Source: Lineus longissimus
Lineage: Eukaryota > Nemertea > Pilidiophora > Heteronemertea > Lineidae
Direction: 5' to 3'
Assembly: GCF_910592395.1 (NCBI RefSeq)
Contig: NC_088316.1
Span: 6,758,001 to 6,822,000, forward strand
DNA length: 64,000 nucleotides
Shown: piece after piece, positions 10,749-22,085 of the stretch
Layout of the letters: each line of letters opens with the position of its first letter
Numbering within the stretch: the first letter of the stretch is position 1
Translations under genes and position numbers: made by a program
Notes under the pieces: model-generated
Told to the model about the DNA's origin: nothing
Databases searched by the model: none
What the model saw: only the letters and a program-made list of their open reading frames with translations

Positions 10749-12904
10749 CAAGAGGTTTGGCACAATTGAAATGACGTCAGGGACCTTACAAGAAAGCAGT
10801 GAGCAAGATGGTACGTAAGATTCAACTTATATTCAAAACGTTTTTTCATGACATTCAAACATGGAAACAATAGTCTGGGATGCGTACCACATCAATTTTG
10901 TAGTATTTTATATGTGTACATGTACATAAATTGAGAAAAAATAAACTTTTAACCCTTAGAGCTGTTTCTGTTAGTTTAACGGGGGTCTCTGGTTGATTAA
11001 TGATAAAAACGAACTGTAGTTTTTTAAATGAAAAATTTCAGAGCGCACTTACTTCACAATAGTAAACATTCCATAGACATATTATTACTATTTGGTCAAA
11101 AGTATCATGACTAGGACCATAGAGGAGGTGCACAAAATCAACACGTTTGACGTTTAGAGGGAGTAAGTCTGGGGGAAATGAATTGCGCCCCATCTCCACT
11201 CTGCTTTAAATCTGGATGGGTGCCTCGGGCTCTTAACTACCAGTTACAGGAAAATGAAACAGGTGAGTTTAAGGTGCATGCCTACTAAAAGGATGTTTTA
11301 TTCGGCAGAGGACCGAAAATGTAATTTTTGCCTTGTTTCTATATAAACGCACCCTGATTCAGAGCCGAATTGATAGAGCAGGGTAAGTACTGTACAGAAC
11401 TTTGTACTCATGGTACAAAAGATGCATCGGATGAATTAACTATCGGTGATTTTGTTCTTCAAAACTCAACTCTGCTCTCTACTTTATTCTACTCTACTAC
11501 TCTTTAGTGTTAAGATGCCAGTGCAAGCTTTCAGTGGTCTGGTGTGGAATGTAAGGAATATATTCTAACTAAATCACGTACTGCACGTATCAATCAAAGA
11601 TATGAGAGTGGTATAAAATATTGTAAAGTATTCTCGTAAAAACGGCAATAGGTTTAACAATGCGAATTTACGTCTTCAAAATTGCATCGGTTTGCGTTTG
11701 AAAATAGATAAGGTATTTGTGCATATAATGCACAGCCTATATTGAATACCTAATTGATGAAGATTTATTTCATAACGAATCCCCGCTGTGTGTGTGCGTG
11801 TGCCACTAACAGAATTAAAATATATCGTCAGTGTAAATTCACTGAATTTGAATCTGAGCCTACATAAAATCGTGAATTTTGTTGCTAATCGTTACATTAC
11901 AAACTATGTTAGAGCTATGGCATCATCATACGTGGTGCATTCAGGAATGTCAGAAAGCAGATTAAATGCGGAGTTCATCTAGTCTGGTCTACCATAACCA
12001 ATCAGAGAATTCGAAGTCAGCGTCCCGTCCCGGCATGGTCATTTTCATTGGTCACGGACAAGAAGAGGCCAAATGTTTAATTAGACAACGTGGGAGATGA
12101 GATTCTATGTTTAAAGTGCTAAAACATGACTGCAATGTTTCGTTGGTAAATAATGTGTGGCACAGTGCAAAGCGGAAAGCGAATACAGCCTTGTTTACCT
12201 CAAAATCGTTCCCATTACACACAAGATTCGTTTACAGTATGACCGCAAATATTTTTATAGTCTTAATATTCTAAGCACCTTTCAAGAACTGATGGTTTAA
12301 GACTAGTTCCTGGCCGGGAACCTCATAAGGAATTTATCATAGCAACCTGGCAACAACATTTTTAGCGGTTTATTTCAACCGCGCAGAATACATATGTCTT
12401 GTAAATATGCAAAATATTTTTCAGTGCCAATTTCTTTCCCGCTCCCCAAAGCCGGCGGAATTCCTTGACGTTATTTTGAGGTATTTTGAGGTAACCTCGT
12501 GAAGGGTAGATGAAGGCAGTGTTGTTTTGCCTAGATTTAGGGGCCTGAAGCATTACGCCTTTTCTTTCTCATTTTTCTTATTGTCTGAATGAAAGATGAC
12601 GAATGCACGGAGCGTATTTTTTTTGGAGTTCAAACAATATCAAGTAACGTCATCCGCCACCAGTGTTATTTGGGGCTCTCCACGATTCGCCAAGCAACAA
12701 GGAAAAATCGATTTCGACAGCAAGACGCCACAGCGTAGATCTGTGGCTCCATGCAGCGCCTTACTAGTGCATTGGTCCATTGGCATGATTGGAGAGATCG
12801 ACGTACCGAATCGGAGTCAACATTGGAATAGCATGATGATTCAGTCAGTTTTTGATTTTTTTCTGTTTTTGTGGAATTTGTTGATTGAAATTACTGATGT
12901 AGAA
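10749..12904. other. intergenic, nothing recognised
   Basis: Anonymous AT-rich DNA with scattered short ORFs, such as 103 codons at 12596-12907, that show no domain, repeat pattern or splice structure I can support. The LINE at the left edge does not visibly continue here after element A. Confidence 0.5.
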
Positions 12905-13344
12905 TAGGAGGGGACTGGACAGCCGACAGCTTGGTAATATTGCCCTTAATAATACCAATGGTCATTTAACCAAAGTACCAAGCCTTTTTTGCATCGCCGG
13001 CTGTTTTGACTAGTGTGCGATCAGAATAAATACTCGATGTGACAAGAGCTCCGTTATGATAGCAGAGATGCGTATGAATCAACAACATATCTGCTTCTCG
13101 TGTCGATTCGTTGAAAACGTCAATACACTGCGCAAACAAAGTGTTGTTCATATCTTGGTCTATGTTGCTGTCTAAACAACCAACGGTTCCAAGCTTTGGT
13201 TGATGATATGCATTCTCAAATTTACAATGTCGGCTGTAAACAACAGACATCTCAGTCAATGCACCCTAATGTAACACCGCCACGTATTTACCGATCCAAC
13301 TGCCTTTCACGTGCGTTGTTATGTAGTTTGATACTCGAAAGATG

Positions 13345-13500
13345 TTATAGGAACACCAGTATCGTAGTGGTTAGAGCGCAGTGCTGATGAGGCTGTCGTG
13401 GTTTCTGCTCTTGGTCATCGCTGTTTTGGTCATTGTGTCCTTGAGCAAGGCGCTTCGCTCAAATTGCTCAGTCCTTCGAATAAGATGTAAAACTAAGACT
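13345..13500 (+). mobile_element. tRNA-derived SINE-like sequence
   Basis: A tRNA-like head with box A-like TAGTGGTTAGAGCGC is followed by the SINE body motifs TGTCCTTGAGCAAGGCGCTT and TCAGTCCTTCG, then ATGTAAAAC. This combination is common in SINEs of many marine invertebrates and fish (recalled, not searched). The exact ends are not clear. It is nested inside the TA-flanked MITE. Confidence 0.6.
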
Positions 13501-13547
13501 TTTATACCGACCGTCTTTGTCAAGGCAAGCTTCATCCCCCCTCCTCT

Positions 13548-13572
13548 CACACACACACACACACACACACAC
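13548..13572. repeat. CA dinucleotide microsatellite
   Basis: About 12 uninterrupted CA units, inside the MITE and just after the SINE-like body. Confidence 0.95.
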
Positions 13573-13795
13573 CTAATCTCAAAACAAACATTTGAGGATT
13601 TTCATTCTACCGAAAAAACCTCTACGGGGAGCATATTTGTGTTTGTCGAGAAGAAATTTAAGATTTTTCAGAAGCTCAGAGACAAGAACCTTCATTTCTA
13701 TAAGAGTGATAAAAGCGACCGTTTTTCTACTTAAAGGATCATTAGCATTATTAAGGGCAATATTACCAAGCTGGCGGATGCCCAGTCATCTCCTA

Positions 13796-14943
13796 TAGCT
13801 ATTTATTATCAGTAGTTTCCTTCAACAAATTGCACAAAAAAGGGAAATTCAAAATCTGACTGAATTTCACGCTTTTCAAATGTTGACTCCGATTTGACAC
13901 GAGTTGTTGCTCCATACGTCACTCCTTTTCCATGTGATGCACTAGTATTTAGGCTTTTCCTGGAGCCATGTGACGACTTGGTGTAACTATCGATTTTTCC
14001 GACTTCACGTTGATTGCGCTTGATAAACCCCGCTACTGCAACGATAATAGAAATTACGTTGCGTCTTAAGAACGGGGTGGCGTGAAGTCGGATCTCGGCG
14101 TGAACGCTCGTGGTTGGAAAGGTCTTTCACACCAGGAATTGTGCGAACTCATAATAACGAACTACGCGTTTTTCTATTGTCTAAGAGCTGAAACGAATTT
14201 TGAAAAGCATCAAACACGTTCAGAAAAAAATAGTTTACTGATAACCAGAAGGAAAACAAACATACTGCCGTTAAAAGCCACCCATTCCTTTAAGAGTTGA
14301 AAAATTGGAAAACTTCCAACACTACCAAAATATAAGTGACTATAATAAAACATAAGACGATCAAAACGTAATGAAGGGCTGATGCGCCTGCTCCTTTAAC
14401 ATCCGTAACGCATTGCCTCAGATGAAGATATTTGCACCAGCTTATTATTCACTAAATGCGCTGAGAGAAAAAGCATATAACGCTGTCATCAAGACGTCCG
14501 ATTTGCACAGTCATATCGGAAACTATGAATAACTTTGCACATCGTAAGTGTGTGGGAGGTGATAAGTTATTTGGTAGACAAAGCCGCCAATTACACGTCT
14601 GATCACTAACTTCAAGGAGGATACCGCTAGTGCATAACTATGGTAGCCGCGGAGTTTATATGGTTCATGAGCGAGTTTACAACCCACAGAATTCATTGTA
14701 TAACCTCTTCTTCTTTTCCTTCCATTTACTGGGACGCAGTCATCATTGATTATAAATACCCAGGGCCTTCGACCAAGGAGGGAGCTACTCAGGTTTCTCA
14801 CTTGGTGGAGTCTTTAACCTGCCCTAAAATAGACACCAGATACAAGGAATCTCGATTTTAAGTCTCATTCGAAGGACTTTGAAGGGCAGGAATTTTAGTT
14901 CCTAAAATCCACGCCGGTTCATCCAGAATACAAATCGTTAGTG
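13796..14943. other. intergenic, nothing recognised
   Basis: No coding domain, TIR pair or RNA gene that I can support. Small ORFs at 14082-14300 and 14523-14801 lack recognisable features. Confidence 0.5.
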
Positions 14944-15000
14944 GGTTCTCCCCGGGATCAAAACCGGGCCACAGTGTTAACCACTAGGCTATAAGGCACC
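14944..15000 (-). mobile_element. tRNA-like SINE head or tRNA pseudogene
   Basis: On the minus strand TAGCCTAGTGGTTAACACTG matches the pol III box A consensus, and GGTTTTGATCCCGG about 30 bases later resembles box B with one extra base. There is no clean acceptor stem, so a working tRNA is unlikely. A tRNA-derived SINE fragment is the best reading. Confidence 0.5.
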
Positions 15001-17662
15001 TTCAATACATATAGATCATCTGTAGCCTACATCGAGCCTATATCATCCCGGAGAATCAAATTCCTGAACTCTGGGCATTACACGTGCCAAATCCAGGTTC
15101 CGAGTTAATTATCTCGTATTCCTGAATTCCGAGTCCCTCGATCGTGGATCCAGGCAAACAGCGCTCCCTTGCTGCTAAAGACGCGATAAAGTGCTGATTC
15201 AGCTTACGCATTCGGAGCTGGGGATCTTAGGGAACACGATCGTTGAAGTTTGACATCAAGGGTTCCGTCCGATAGGCTACAATAAGTGAAAAGCTTATGT
15301 TGTTAATGCTTGCTTTACGATCTTTTGCGTCGTCACGCCGCCCTAGCAGAGATATGGTACTTGAAATCAGTCCATAGCAGGCCCAGAAGCTCTAGATCCG
15401 AATATACTGTATGCGTAAGTCAAATACTACCCATTCATGTATGCCGTGGAAGGGTCATTTTTGCAAGGAAACCATTGAGCGACTCGAAATTCAGGAATAC
15501 CAGATGACTCGGAACATGGACTTGGCACACAATGCCCGGAGTTCAGGAATTTGATTCTCCGGGGTGTATATGCGCTCTCAAAAAGTCCAGAAATTCCAGC
15601 CGTATGTAATCTATCCTTGCGCAGACGGAGGCCCGGCTCGGTAATGTGTTTAAATTTACTAGTACGTAAGTAGTAACGTTCGTGCGTGAAGCCGTTATTC
15701 GGGAGAGCTGTTTTTCGGATGGCCAGACTGGCCCCAGCGCTATTTATAGACTGACCAGACGTTCACCTAGGTCGTCAAAATATGTGTTTGGCCATATTTT
15801 TATTCACGAAATAAGATTTATATCTTATATATGGTAGGCCGATACAGATGAAATATAATGAGAACCTTGTCTTTATTTATTCTTGACATGATTGATAGTA
15901 AATAAGAGATATCTCCTTCGGAAGGTCTTTGCTTTTAACTTTTCTTGCTGAATGTAGGCATTGGAACGTACTGCAAATCATGTCAGAGTTAGCCATCATT
16001 GATCTGAAAGATAGCGATACAATTTGATGGAAGATGCCACATTCAATCTTACCTGCCATGTCTGATACTATACATGTATGTGTCAACATTTACCGCAAAA
16101 AGATATAGCCTCTCCAGTGGTAAGCAATAGATAAGCGCACACGACGAGCTATAGGGTTGGTTTTTGTCATTTAACCTGTCGTGTACTGGTGACAATAACA
16201 GTAAAAACTTAACAGGTGTTCCATTTACTGTCTTTTTTGTCAATTAACATGTTTTTTTCTTATCGGTCTGTTCAGTTTTGCGCAAAAGATTTGCGAACAT
16301 TACCTCGACGACGCCGTTTGTTTTTTACGAAAAGCGCTGATTACCTCGGATCGCGCATAACATATGGGTACACAAGACGCGCACAATCACTTCTGGCATC
16401 CTTTCCAGCTATCACTGACCACAATTGACCTCACCAGGATAACCGTATTAATCAAAACGGAATCATTCATCACGCAACAAAGAGCCGAACTGGTCGATGA
16501 GAGGACCATCGTATATTCCACGCTTTATGGCGTAGTCAAACAACAACAGACTTAACATGACGGGGTGCGACAACAGGAAGACAAAAATATTTCCTGGTAT
16601 CCATGCTTGATATCTTAACATATTGGCATCAGCAGGACATCTCGTAATAAAAACAAAATGATCCGGCACGCCAATTGCCAAAAAAAACTTGACAAGAGCA
16701 GCAATACGCAATCCCACGCCGTCCTTATAGGCAAGTGAAACAATGGATGAGGCAAATGCAATTGGATGAAACACGAAACAAGACAGCTGATATCATGGAT
16801 CAATTTACAATGGCCTCGAAAGGACAGCGCAGCCCCCTTTGCTATCAATACAACTACCTCACATGTCAACGGCCGATCGCTTGTGGAGAATGTACGTAGC
16901 TAATCGGCAAGACTCTTATACGTAGAAATATAAACTAACGATTTTGGTTCAACGAGTATCACTAGCCATTATCGCGGCAATTTGCAGTGTTGATCTTTGT
17001 TATACCCATTGACTCGCCATAATATCAAGTTCCTCGTTAAGTCAATGATCGCTACTGCTTTTTTCATGGGTGGGCATATTCGCTTGATATTAGCGATACC
17101 TGAACATAGGGTATGGCTCGTGACATTTAACATGTTTAAAGGGAAAACGGTTTGTTTTGCTGTTATGTGTGTGATAATGGCTTACTGAAGATATGTCGGT
17201 AGCTGTTTCGCGGGTCGATGTCATCAAGATTTTCCAGGTTATTCTTTGAAGAAACATGCGAACATTGGGAATTTAGGTTTAGGTGCGAGCGGGCTTTATA
17301 AAAGGCAATAGACCATGTATCGGGGTGGCCTGAATTGTTTCTGCAAGGTAACCGGCAAATTAGCGTAGTGCAGTGCTATTAGGATTTGAGTTATCCACCT
17401 CCGGACCCTAGGGCTTATCTCAAAACTGACTGACTGTATTGTTGAGACACGTTTTACCTTTAGCGAGAAAATACCATATATACGGTAAACTCCCACTCCC
17501 ACATTTCTGTAGGGGGTTTGTGTAGTCATTTCCACTATGATTGTCATAGGTTCGAATTTGTGACTTTGAAAGTGGGATAACCATAACCATTTCAATGAGC
17601 GTTCATTATGCTCATTAGGTCGTCAGCGATAAATTCCCATTGAAAGGTGGTGAAGCCGCTTC
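15001..17662. other. intergenic, nothing recognised
   Basis: AT-rich DNA with no domain-bearing ORF. A hydrophobic 103-codon minus-strand ORF (16463-16774) was considered, but it has no homologue I recognise and no splice sites clear enough to call an exon. Confidence 0.5.
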
Positions 17663-17664
17663 TA

Positions 17665-19025
17665 CAGTTAAGCCCTAAATTATTCATACCCTGCTATTTT
17701 TTTTTTTTTTGCTGAACTTTTATGCAAGGTTGATTTTCTTCTCAGTCAGCTGACTTGATGAATTTGACAGAACTGCAAAATAATTCATTGCAGAGTTATT
17801 TCATTTACTGAAGTCCTTTTTGTGTTTTATTTGACAGTTTTACAGATACATCTGTGTTCAGAATTATTAATACCCTCTGTCAGTAGTCAACGGTATAGCC
17901 TTTGTTTGCAATCACAGCCTCCAAGCGCCTCTAGTAATTGACACAGAGGTTTCTGCAGGTCTTTACGGGAATGTTGCTCATTCTTCCTTCGCAAATGTCT
18001 CCAGTTCTTTGAGGTTAGACGGTTTCCTTGCTGTAACGTTTCGCTTCAGGTCTGTCAAAATATTCTGTATCGGATTTAAGTCTGGGCTCTGGCTTGGCCA
18101 ATCCAGAACATTGACATTGTTATTCTGGAACCATTTCTTGACAATTTCGGCAGTATGTTTGGGGTCATTGTCCTGCTGAAATGTCCAATGCTGCCCAAGA
18201 TGAAGTGTTTCTGCAGACTGTTCGATGTTTCCCTCCAGGGTCTCAACATACTGCTCCTTCCTCATGATACCATTCACTTTAACAATGCTACCAGGCCCAC
18301 TGGGAGAGAAGCCAGCCCACAGCATGATGTTTCCACCACCATGCTTAACGGTTTGGGATGTGTTCTTCGGGTGGTATGCTTGACGTTTTTTCCTCCAAAG
18401 AAGGCAACTTCCCTGTGCCCAAACAGCTCCATTTTGGTCTCATCAGACCACAGTATTGATGACCAACTTTGTTACCCCTGGGTTCATGGTGGCCCTTCGC
18501 ACAAGTTTTCTGTCTGTTCTTGGTGACAACTCTGGCTTCCGACCATACCCCTTGAGGTTATTTACAGTATTGAAGTCCTTGTACTTCTTGATAATGCTCT
18601 GCCTCTGGGCAACTGGTACTTCAAATTGTTTTGAAACTTCTTTGTAACCTTTCCCCTGTTTGTGAGCATTAGCAATGCGCGACCGAAGATCTTCTCTCAG
18701 TTCCTTCTTCTTTGCCATGTCTAGGGTTACCCTCCTGACTAGGAAATGAGAATGCATGCATAGCAGTCCACTTAACTTATAGTGTCTAGGCATGATATGG
18801 CTTGAAAATATTGCATAATGTAAGGGAAGATCATCAAGTACACATGGTCACTTCACTGTACTCCAGCAACGACCTCAAACACATTTGTCAGTGAAGGGTA
18901 TGAATAATTGTGAAAGGGCGATCATAATTTAACACAGCCGAAAATTTCACCAGTCTTTTCTGTTGTAAAATAGAACGTTAAATTCTCAATTTGCCGTAGG
19001 GTATGAATAATTTAGGGCTTAACTG
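17665..19025 (-). mobile_element. Tc1-like DNA transposon with IR/DR ends
   Basis: The ends are exact inverted repeats beginning CAGTTAAGCCCTAAATTATT, flanked by TA (17663-17664 and 19026-19027). A second, inner copy of the end motif (GAATTATTAATACCC near 17861-17875; GGGTATGAATAATT near 18896-18909) gives the IR/DR layout known from Sleeping Beauty-type elements. The total is 1361 bp. It contains a minus-strand transposase remnant, so it is non-autonomous. Confidence 0.92.
17888..18718 (-). pseudogene. Tc1-like (DD34E) transposase pseudogene
   Basis: Formerly a cut-and-paste transposase. The ATG at 18718 opens MAKKKELREDL and a paired-like helix-turn-helix with a basic GYGRKPELSPR linker. 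Around 18460-18480 the frame breaks just before the first catalytic Asp (in WSDETK), and the segment normally between the second helix-turn-helix and that Asp is largely missing, so roughly 60 residues are deleted. The second Asp is kept in QQDNDPKHT. The third acidic residue reads NPIQN instead of the usual NPIEN. A TGA replaces the Trp after FAKEE, and more stops follow. Several independent lesions show the copy is dead. Confidence 0.9.
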
Positions 19026-19150
19026 TATGGGCATGTCCATTGTGTAGATCATGTTCAGGAACGCAATGAATTTCAATAGCTGTATCATGTAGTCTTGACT
19101 GCTGGCCCTATGACTCACTAAGTTTTTCCTGAAGGGAAATCCGTAAAGAA

Positions 19151-19203
19151 CAATAAAGAAAGTCCTTAATTGAATGCAATTTAATTAAGGACTTTCTTTA
19201 TTG
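19151..19203. repeat. perfect 21-bp inverted repeat (hairpin)
   Basis: Arms 19151-19171 and 19183-19203 are exact reverse complements (CAATAAAGAAAGTCC…) around an 11-base loop. It lies 125 bp beyond the Tc1-like element and is unrelated to its ends. It could be a tiny MITE, a small-RNA hairpin or chance. Confidence 0.85.
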
Positions 19204-20479
19204 CACTTCTTTTTAGTTGGGCATTGGGTAGAAACAACATTAGGAAACGAACAACACCATTTGAATCGCGATCGATCGTAGTGCATTTCTACATGTGCAT
19301 GTCAATTCAGTCCTCATCTTCAGGCTCGGACAAAAAACTCTAAACCCTCTACATCGTTCTCTTCCTCCGCTTCACAAACAAGAACGAAATCGTCCAATCG
19401 AAAATCACCAAAACTCGCATCAGGCCGTAGTATTCTCATCCGTGCTATCTACTGACTGAAATGTGTCTTTGGTAAACTCATGTAAATTGATGAACATCAA
19501 TGTATAATATTATGACATACCCCACGGTAATACGCGCGTACATAAAAATACTGGTAGTCCTACAAGTAAAAGTCATATTAGCCCACGACATTATGGCTGT
19601 TCTTTCAAAACCAATCGCCCGCTTCCATTAGTGACCAATAGTGAACTTAGAAAATGTTAGGCCTGTACAAAACGATGTGGGAAGTGGGAGCTTCCCCAAT
19701 ATGCCGGTGTAATGTTTTTGAGTGTTTCTGTTTTTGAGTGTTTCCCCTCATTGTTTGGGAACGCTCAAAAATAGATTGACAAGTTTTTCTGTGTACCCCC
19801 CCTATTGAAAAGTCGTGGTCTCTCTAGCTGCCTATTGTTTGGAAACACTGACACATGGGAAACAACCACAGATGTTACACCGGTACAACTTTGCCAAATA
19901 TTTAATACCTTTATATACGCTGTAAGTATTCATATCGCAACCCACGCATTCTCAGCTGATGAAAGTAATGACATTAGTGTTTGCCGCAACGATAACTATA
20001 CTCACTGTAGACAATTTTGTGATAGCTGTTTCTTGCTCATACATGCATCCTCATCATCAGTCACCATATCGTTTTTGCAGGGTAATTCTTCTGGCAACAT
20101 AAAATAACCTCGTAAACACTTCTTTAATGATTGGGAAAACTTGCGAAAATTACGATTACTCTATTCAAGGCCAAGCTCTCCCCCAGGTGCCTATTTTCAT
20201 AAATGAATAGAGGTTGGGCAATTCCGCGGTATATATTCTTTAGGAGCATGTATGGCCAAAGCTAATTAAGATTTACGTTCGTGCAGGTGGCTAAATAACA
20301 TTTTCAAGGGAGCGGCGTGCAACATGATTGCCAGAGTTTAATTACTTTTGATACTAAAACTTGTTTAATCAGCGATGTAATACACTAAAAAATATTAGAC
20401 CCGTGACTAATTATTAGCAATTTATAGTATCAAGGATTACTGTCATCAATAAAAAATCCTTATTCAGATTAAACTGATG
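19204..20479. other. intergenic, nothing firm
   Basis: No domain-bearing gene. A 39-codon acidic minus-strand ORF near 19330-19447 (MRILRPDASFGDF…) is the only coding-like trace and cannot be assigned. Confidence 0.45.
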
Positions 20480-20482
20480 TTA

Positions 20483-21127
20483 TGCGGCCCTTACACGATC
20501 AATATTATTGTGCAATATTCAATATTGTGCAATATTATGTATCGTGTACCTGTAATATTGAAGCATTGCGGTTGTGCAATAATTTTGCACCATGTGTGAC
20601 TCCTGAGCAATAATATTGACACAATATGTGTCAGTCTGCATTGGATAGCACTGGTGAACTTCAAATCTTCATTATGTGTTACCTGTGGCCAAGTACCGTA
20701 ACGTATTCGACAAGCGTTAAATTTGGGGAATTGGCTCGCGCATAACGTTGTTCTGTTTTTCTATCATTGGAGCAACCATCGACAGCAGTTCATCGAATGT
20801 TTAGGGGTTCATTCGTAGGAAATTCCAAACATCCTCTGGCTCATTTCACGCAATTCACACAGAAGCATTTCGTGGGTGAATTCGTTTCTTCTTAGCAACC
20901 AATTCTTGGCCCATAGTCGTCGTCTTTTTTTCTTTTTTTTTCCTTCTTATTCAAGGTGAATACAATGGCGAGAGCTACCGTGGTATCGCTGCCGATATCC
21001 AAGACTCTTGAGTTCAAATGACAGAATCATTTTGCGAAATGATTGAATCGTGTGTGGCCGACAGAAATTGGTGCAACATTAAGTTCAATGACATTGATTC
21101 AATAATATTGATCGTTTCTGGGCCGCA
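20483..21127 (-). mobile_element. PIF/Harbinger-derived non-autonomous element
   Basis: 28-bp terminal inverted repeats start TGCGGCCC at both ends and share ACGATCAATATTATTG; 25 of 28 positions agree. Both ends are flanked by TTA (20480-20482 and 21128-21130), the 3-bp target typical of PIF/Harbinger. Subterminal sequence is packed with GTGCAATATT-like repeats. Inside is a broken Harbinger transposase 5' region on the minus strand. At 645 bp it is an internal-deletion MITE. Confidence 0.88.
20640..20945 (-). pseudogene. HARBI1-like transposase fragment (N-terminal part)
   Basis: Minus-strand translation gives RRRLWAKNWLLRRNEF and then, after a frameshift and across stops, FLRMNP-stop-TFDELLSMVAP and LSNTLRYLATGNT. 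This order and wording are those of the N-terminal region of animal Harbinger nucleases (the R-W-x(n)-RR-E-F segment, the F-x-TFDELL helix, LRYLATG). The catalytic DDE half is absent. At least one frameshift and three stops are present. It is the internal relic that identifies the surrounding MITE. Confidence 0.75.
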
Positions 21128-21249
21128 TTAGTAAGAATAACTATGTTCGAGACAAACCTTTTTTGCAATTCATTGATGACTGCCGTCATTAGCGGTAGGC
21201 AATGTTACACAGATGCTTACCCGCATAATAATTACCCTTGGGTACACTA

Positions 21250-22020
21250 AAGATGCCTCTTCCCTCACCCAAACCACTGCGACTAGTGACCGGCTTTCTG
21301 ACGAAAACTGAAATTGCTCTGTTCGGAACACTACAGCGCCTTCGCGCCTTTGGACTCGAGTCTCTCTCCATAGCTGGGATCAATGTTCATGTTGCGGATG
21401 GTCCCGTTCGGAACCTCGGGGTCTTGTTTGACTCATCACTGTCGATGGCTTCCCATGTTAGAGCTGTTGTCAGTTCTGCCAACTACCACCTCAGAAATGT
21501 GGCACTTGCTCGCCACCTCCTCACAAATGAAGCAACCAGGACACTGACTCAAGCCATGGTGTTATCACGACTAGACTATTGCAATAGTCTCCTACTAGGG
21601 GTATCCGAGGTACTTGCCGACAAAATTCAAGTGGTCCAGAACAATGCAGCTCGTTTGATAACCCGTACACCACGTAGGAATCACATCAGCCCGTTCTGAA
21701 GATCTTCACTGGCTCCCGTCCGTGCCCGTATCGAGTTCAAGGTGCTAACTCTAGTCTACAAGGCGGTAAATGGTATTGCCCCTGATTACCTGCAGGATCT
21801 TTTGCAGTTATACACCCCATCGAGGTCACTCCGATCATCTGACAAGAACCTCCTATCTGTGCCGCGTTCAAAGACTACATCATTTGGTGGGCGTGCTTTC
21901 AGTTTTCTGGCTCCCCAACTGTGGAACTCTCTAAGCTGTAATCTACGGGACACTCAGTCACTCCTTGCTTTCAGGAACACTCTAAAGACGGTCCTATTTC
22001 AGAAGTACTTTGCTCGCTAG
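21250..22020 (+). pseudogene. LINE 3' end: C-terminal part of ORF2, CR1/L2-like
   Basis: The segment codes for the region after the reverse transcriptase core: TKTEIALFGT, VRNLGVLFDSSLSM, LSRLDYCNSLL, VQNNAARLITRT, IEFKVLTLVYKAVNGIAPDYL, LWNSLS and a final LKTVLF ahead of TAG at 22018-22020. This chain of motifs is standard for CR1/L2-related LINEs. The RT catalytic YADD region is missing, so the copy is 5'-truncated. One frameshift falls near 21697 (…RRNHISPF then a stop, with the next frame resuming at once). A short T-rich 3' tail follows to about 22085. Confidence 0.85.
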
Positions 22021-22085
22021 GGGGCGCACTCGAACAGTTTAATAGCTGGATTTGAGCGCCTTACAAGTGTTTTATTGTATTGTAG

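Larger units (their letters stand above)
12907..13793. mobile_element. TA-flanked MITE with ~65-bp terminal inverted repeats
   Basis: The left end (12907 on: GGAGGGGACTGGACAGCC…) and the reverse complement of the right end (to 13793) align over about 65 bases, including a common AGCTTGGTAATATTGCCC block. TA dinucleotides flank both ends (12905-12906 and 13794-13795), as for Tc1/mariner insertions. No transposase is inside, so it is non-autonomous. It carries a SINE-like segment and a CA microsatellite, both of which probably arrived later. Confidence 0.7.

Noticed and set aside
12596-12907. 103-codon plus-strand ORF as a gene
   Set aside because: No recognised domain or splice context, and it runs into the left end of the TA-flanked MITE.
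16463-16774. 103-codon hydrophobic minus-strand ORF as a membrane-protein exon
   Set aside because: No family resemblance, no clear splice sites, and it overlaps another ORF (16615-16869) in a different frame; hydrophobicity alone is weak evidence.
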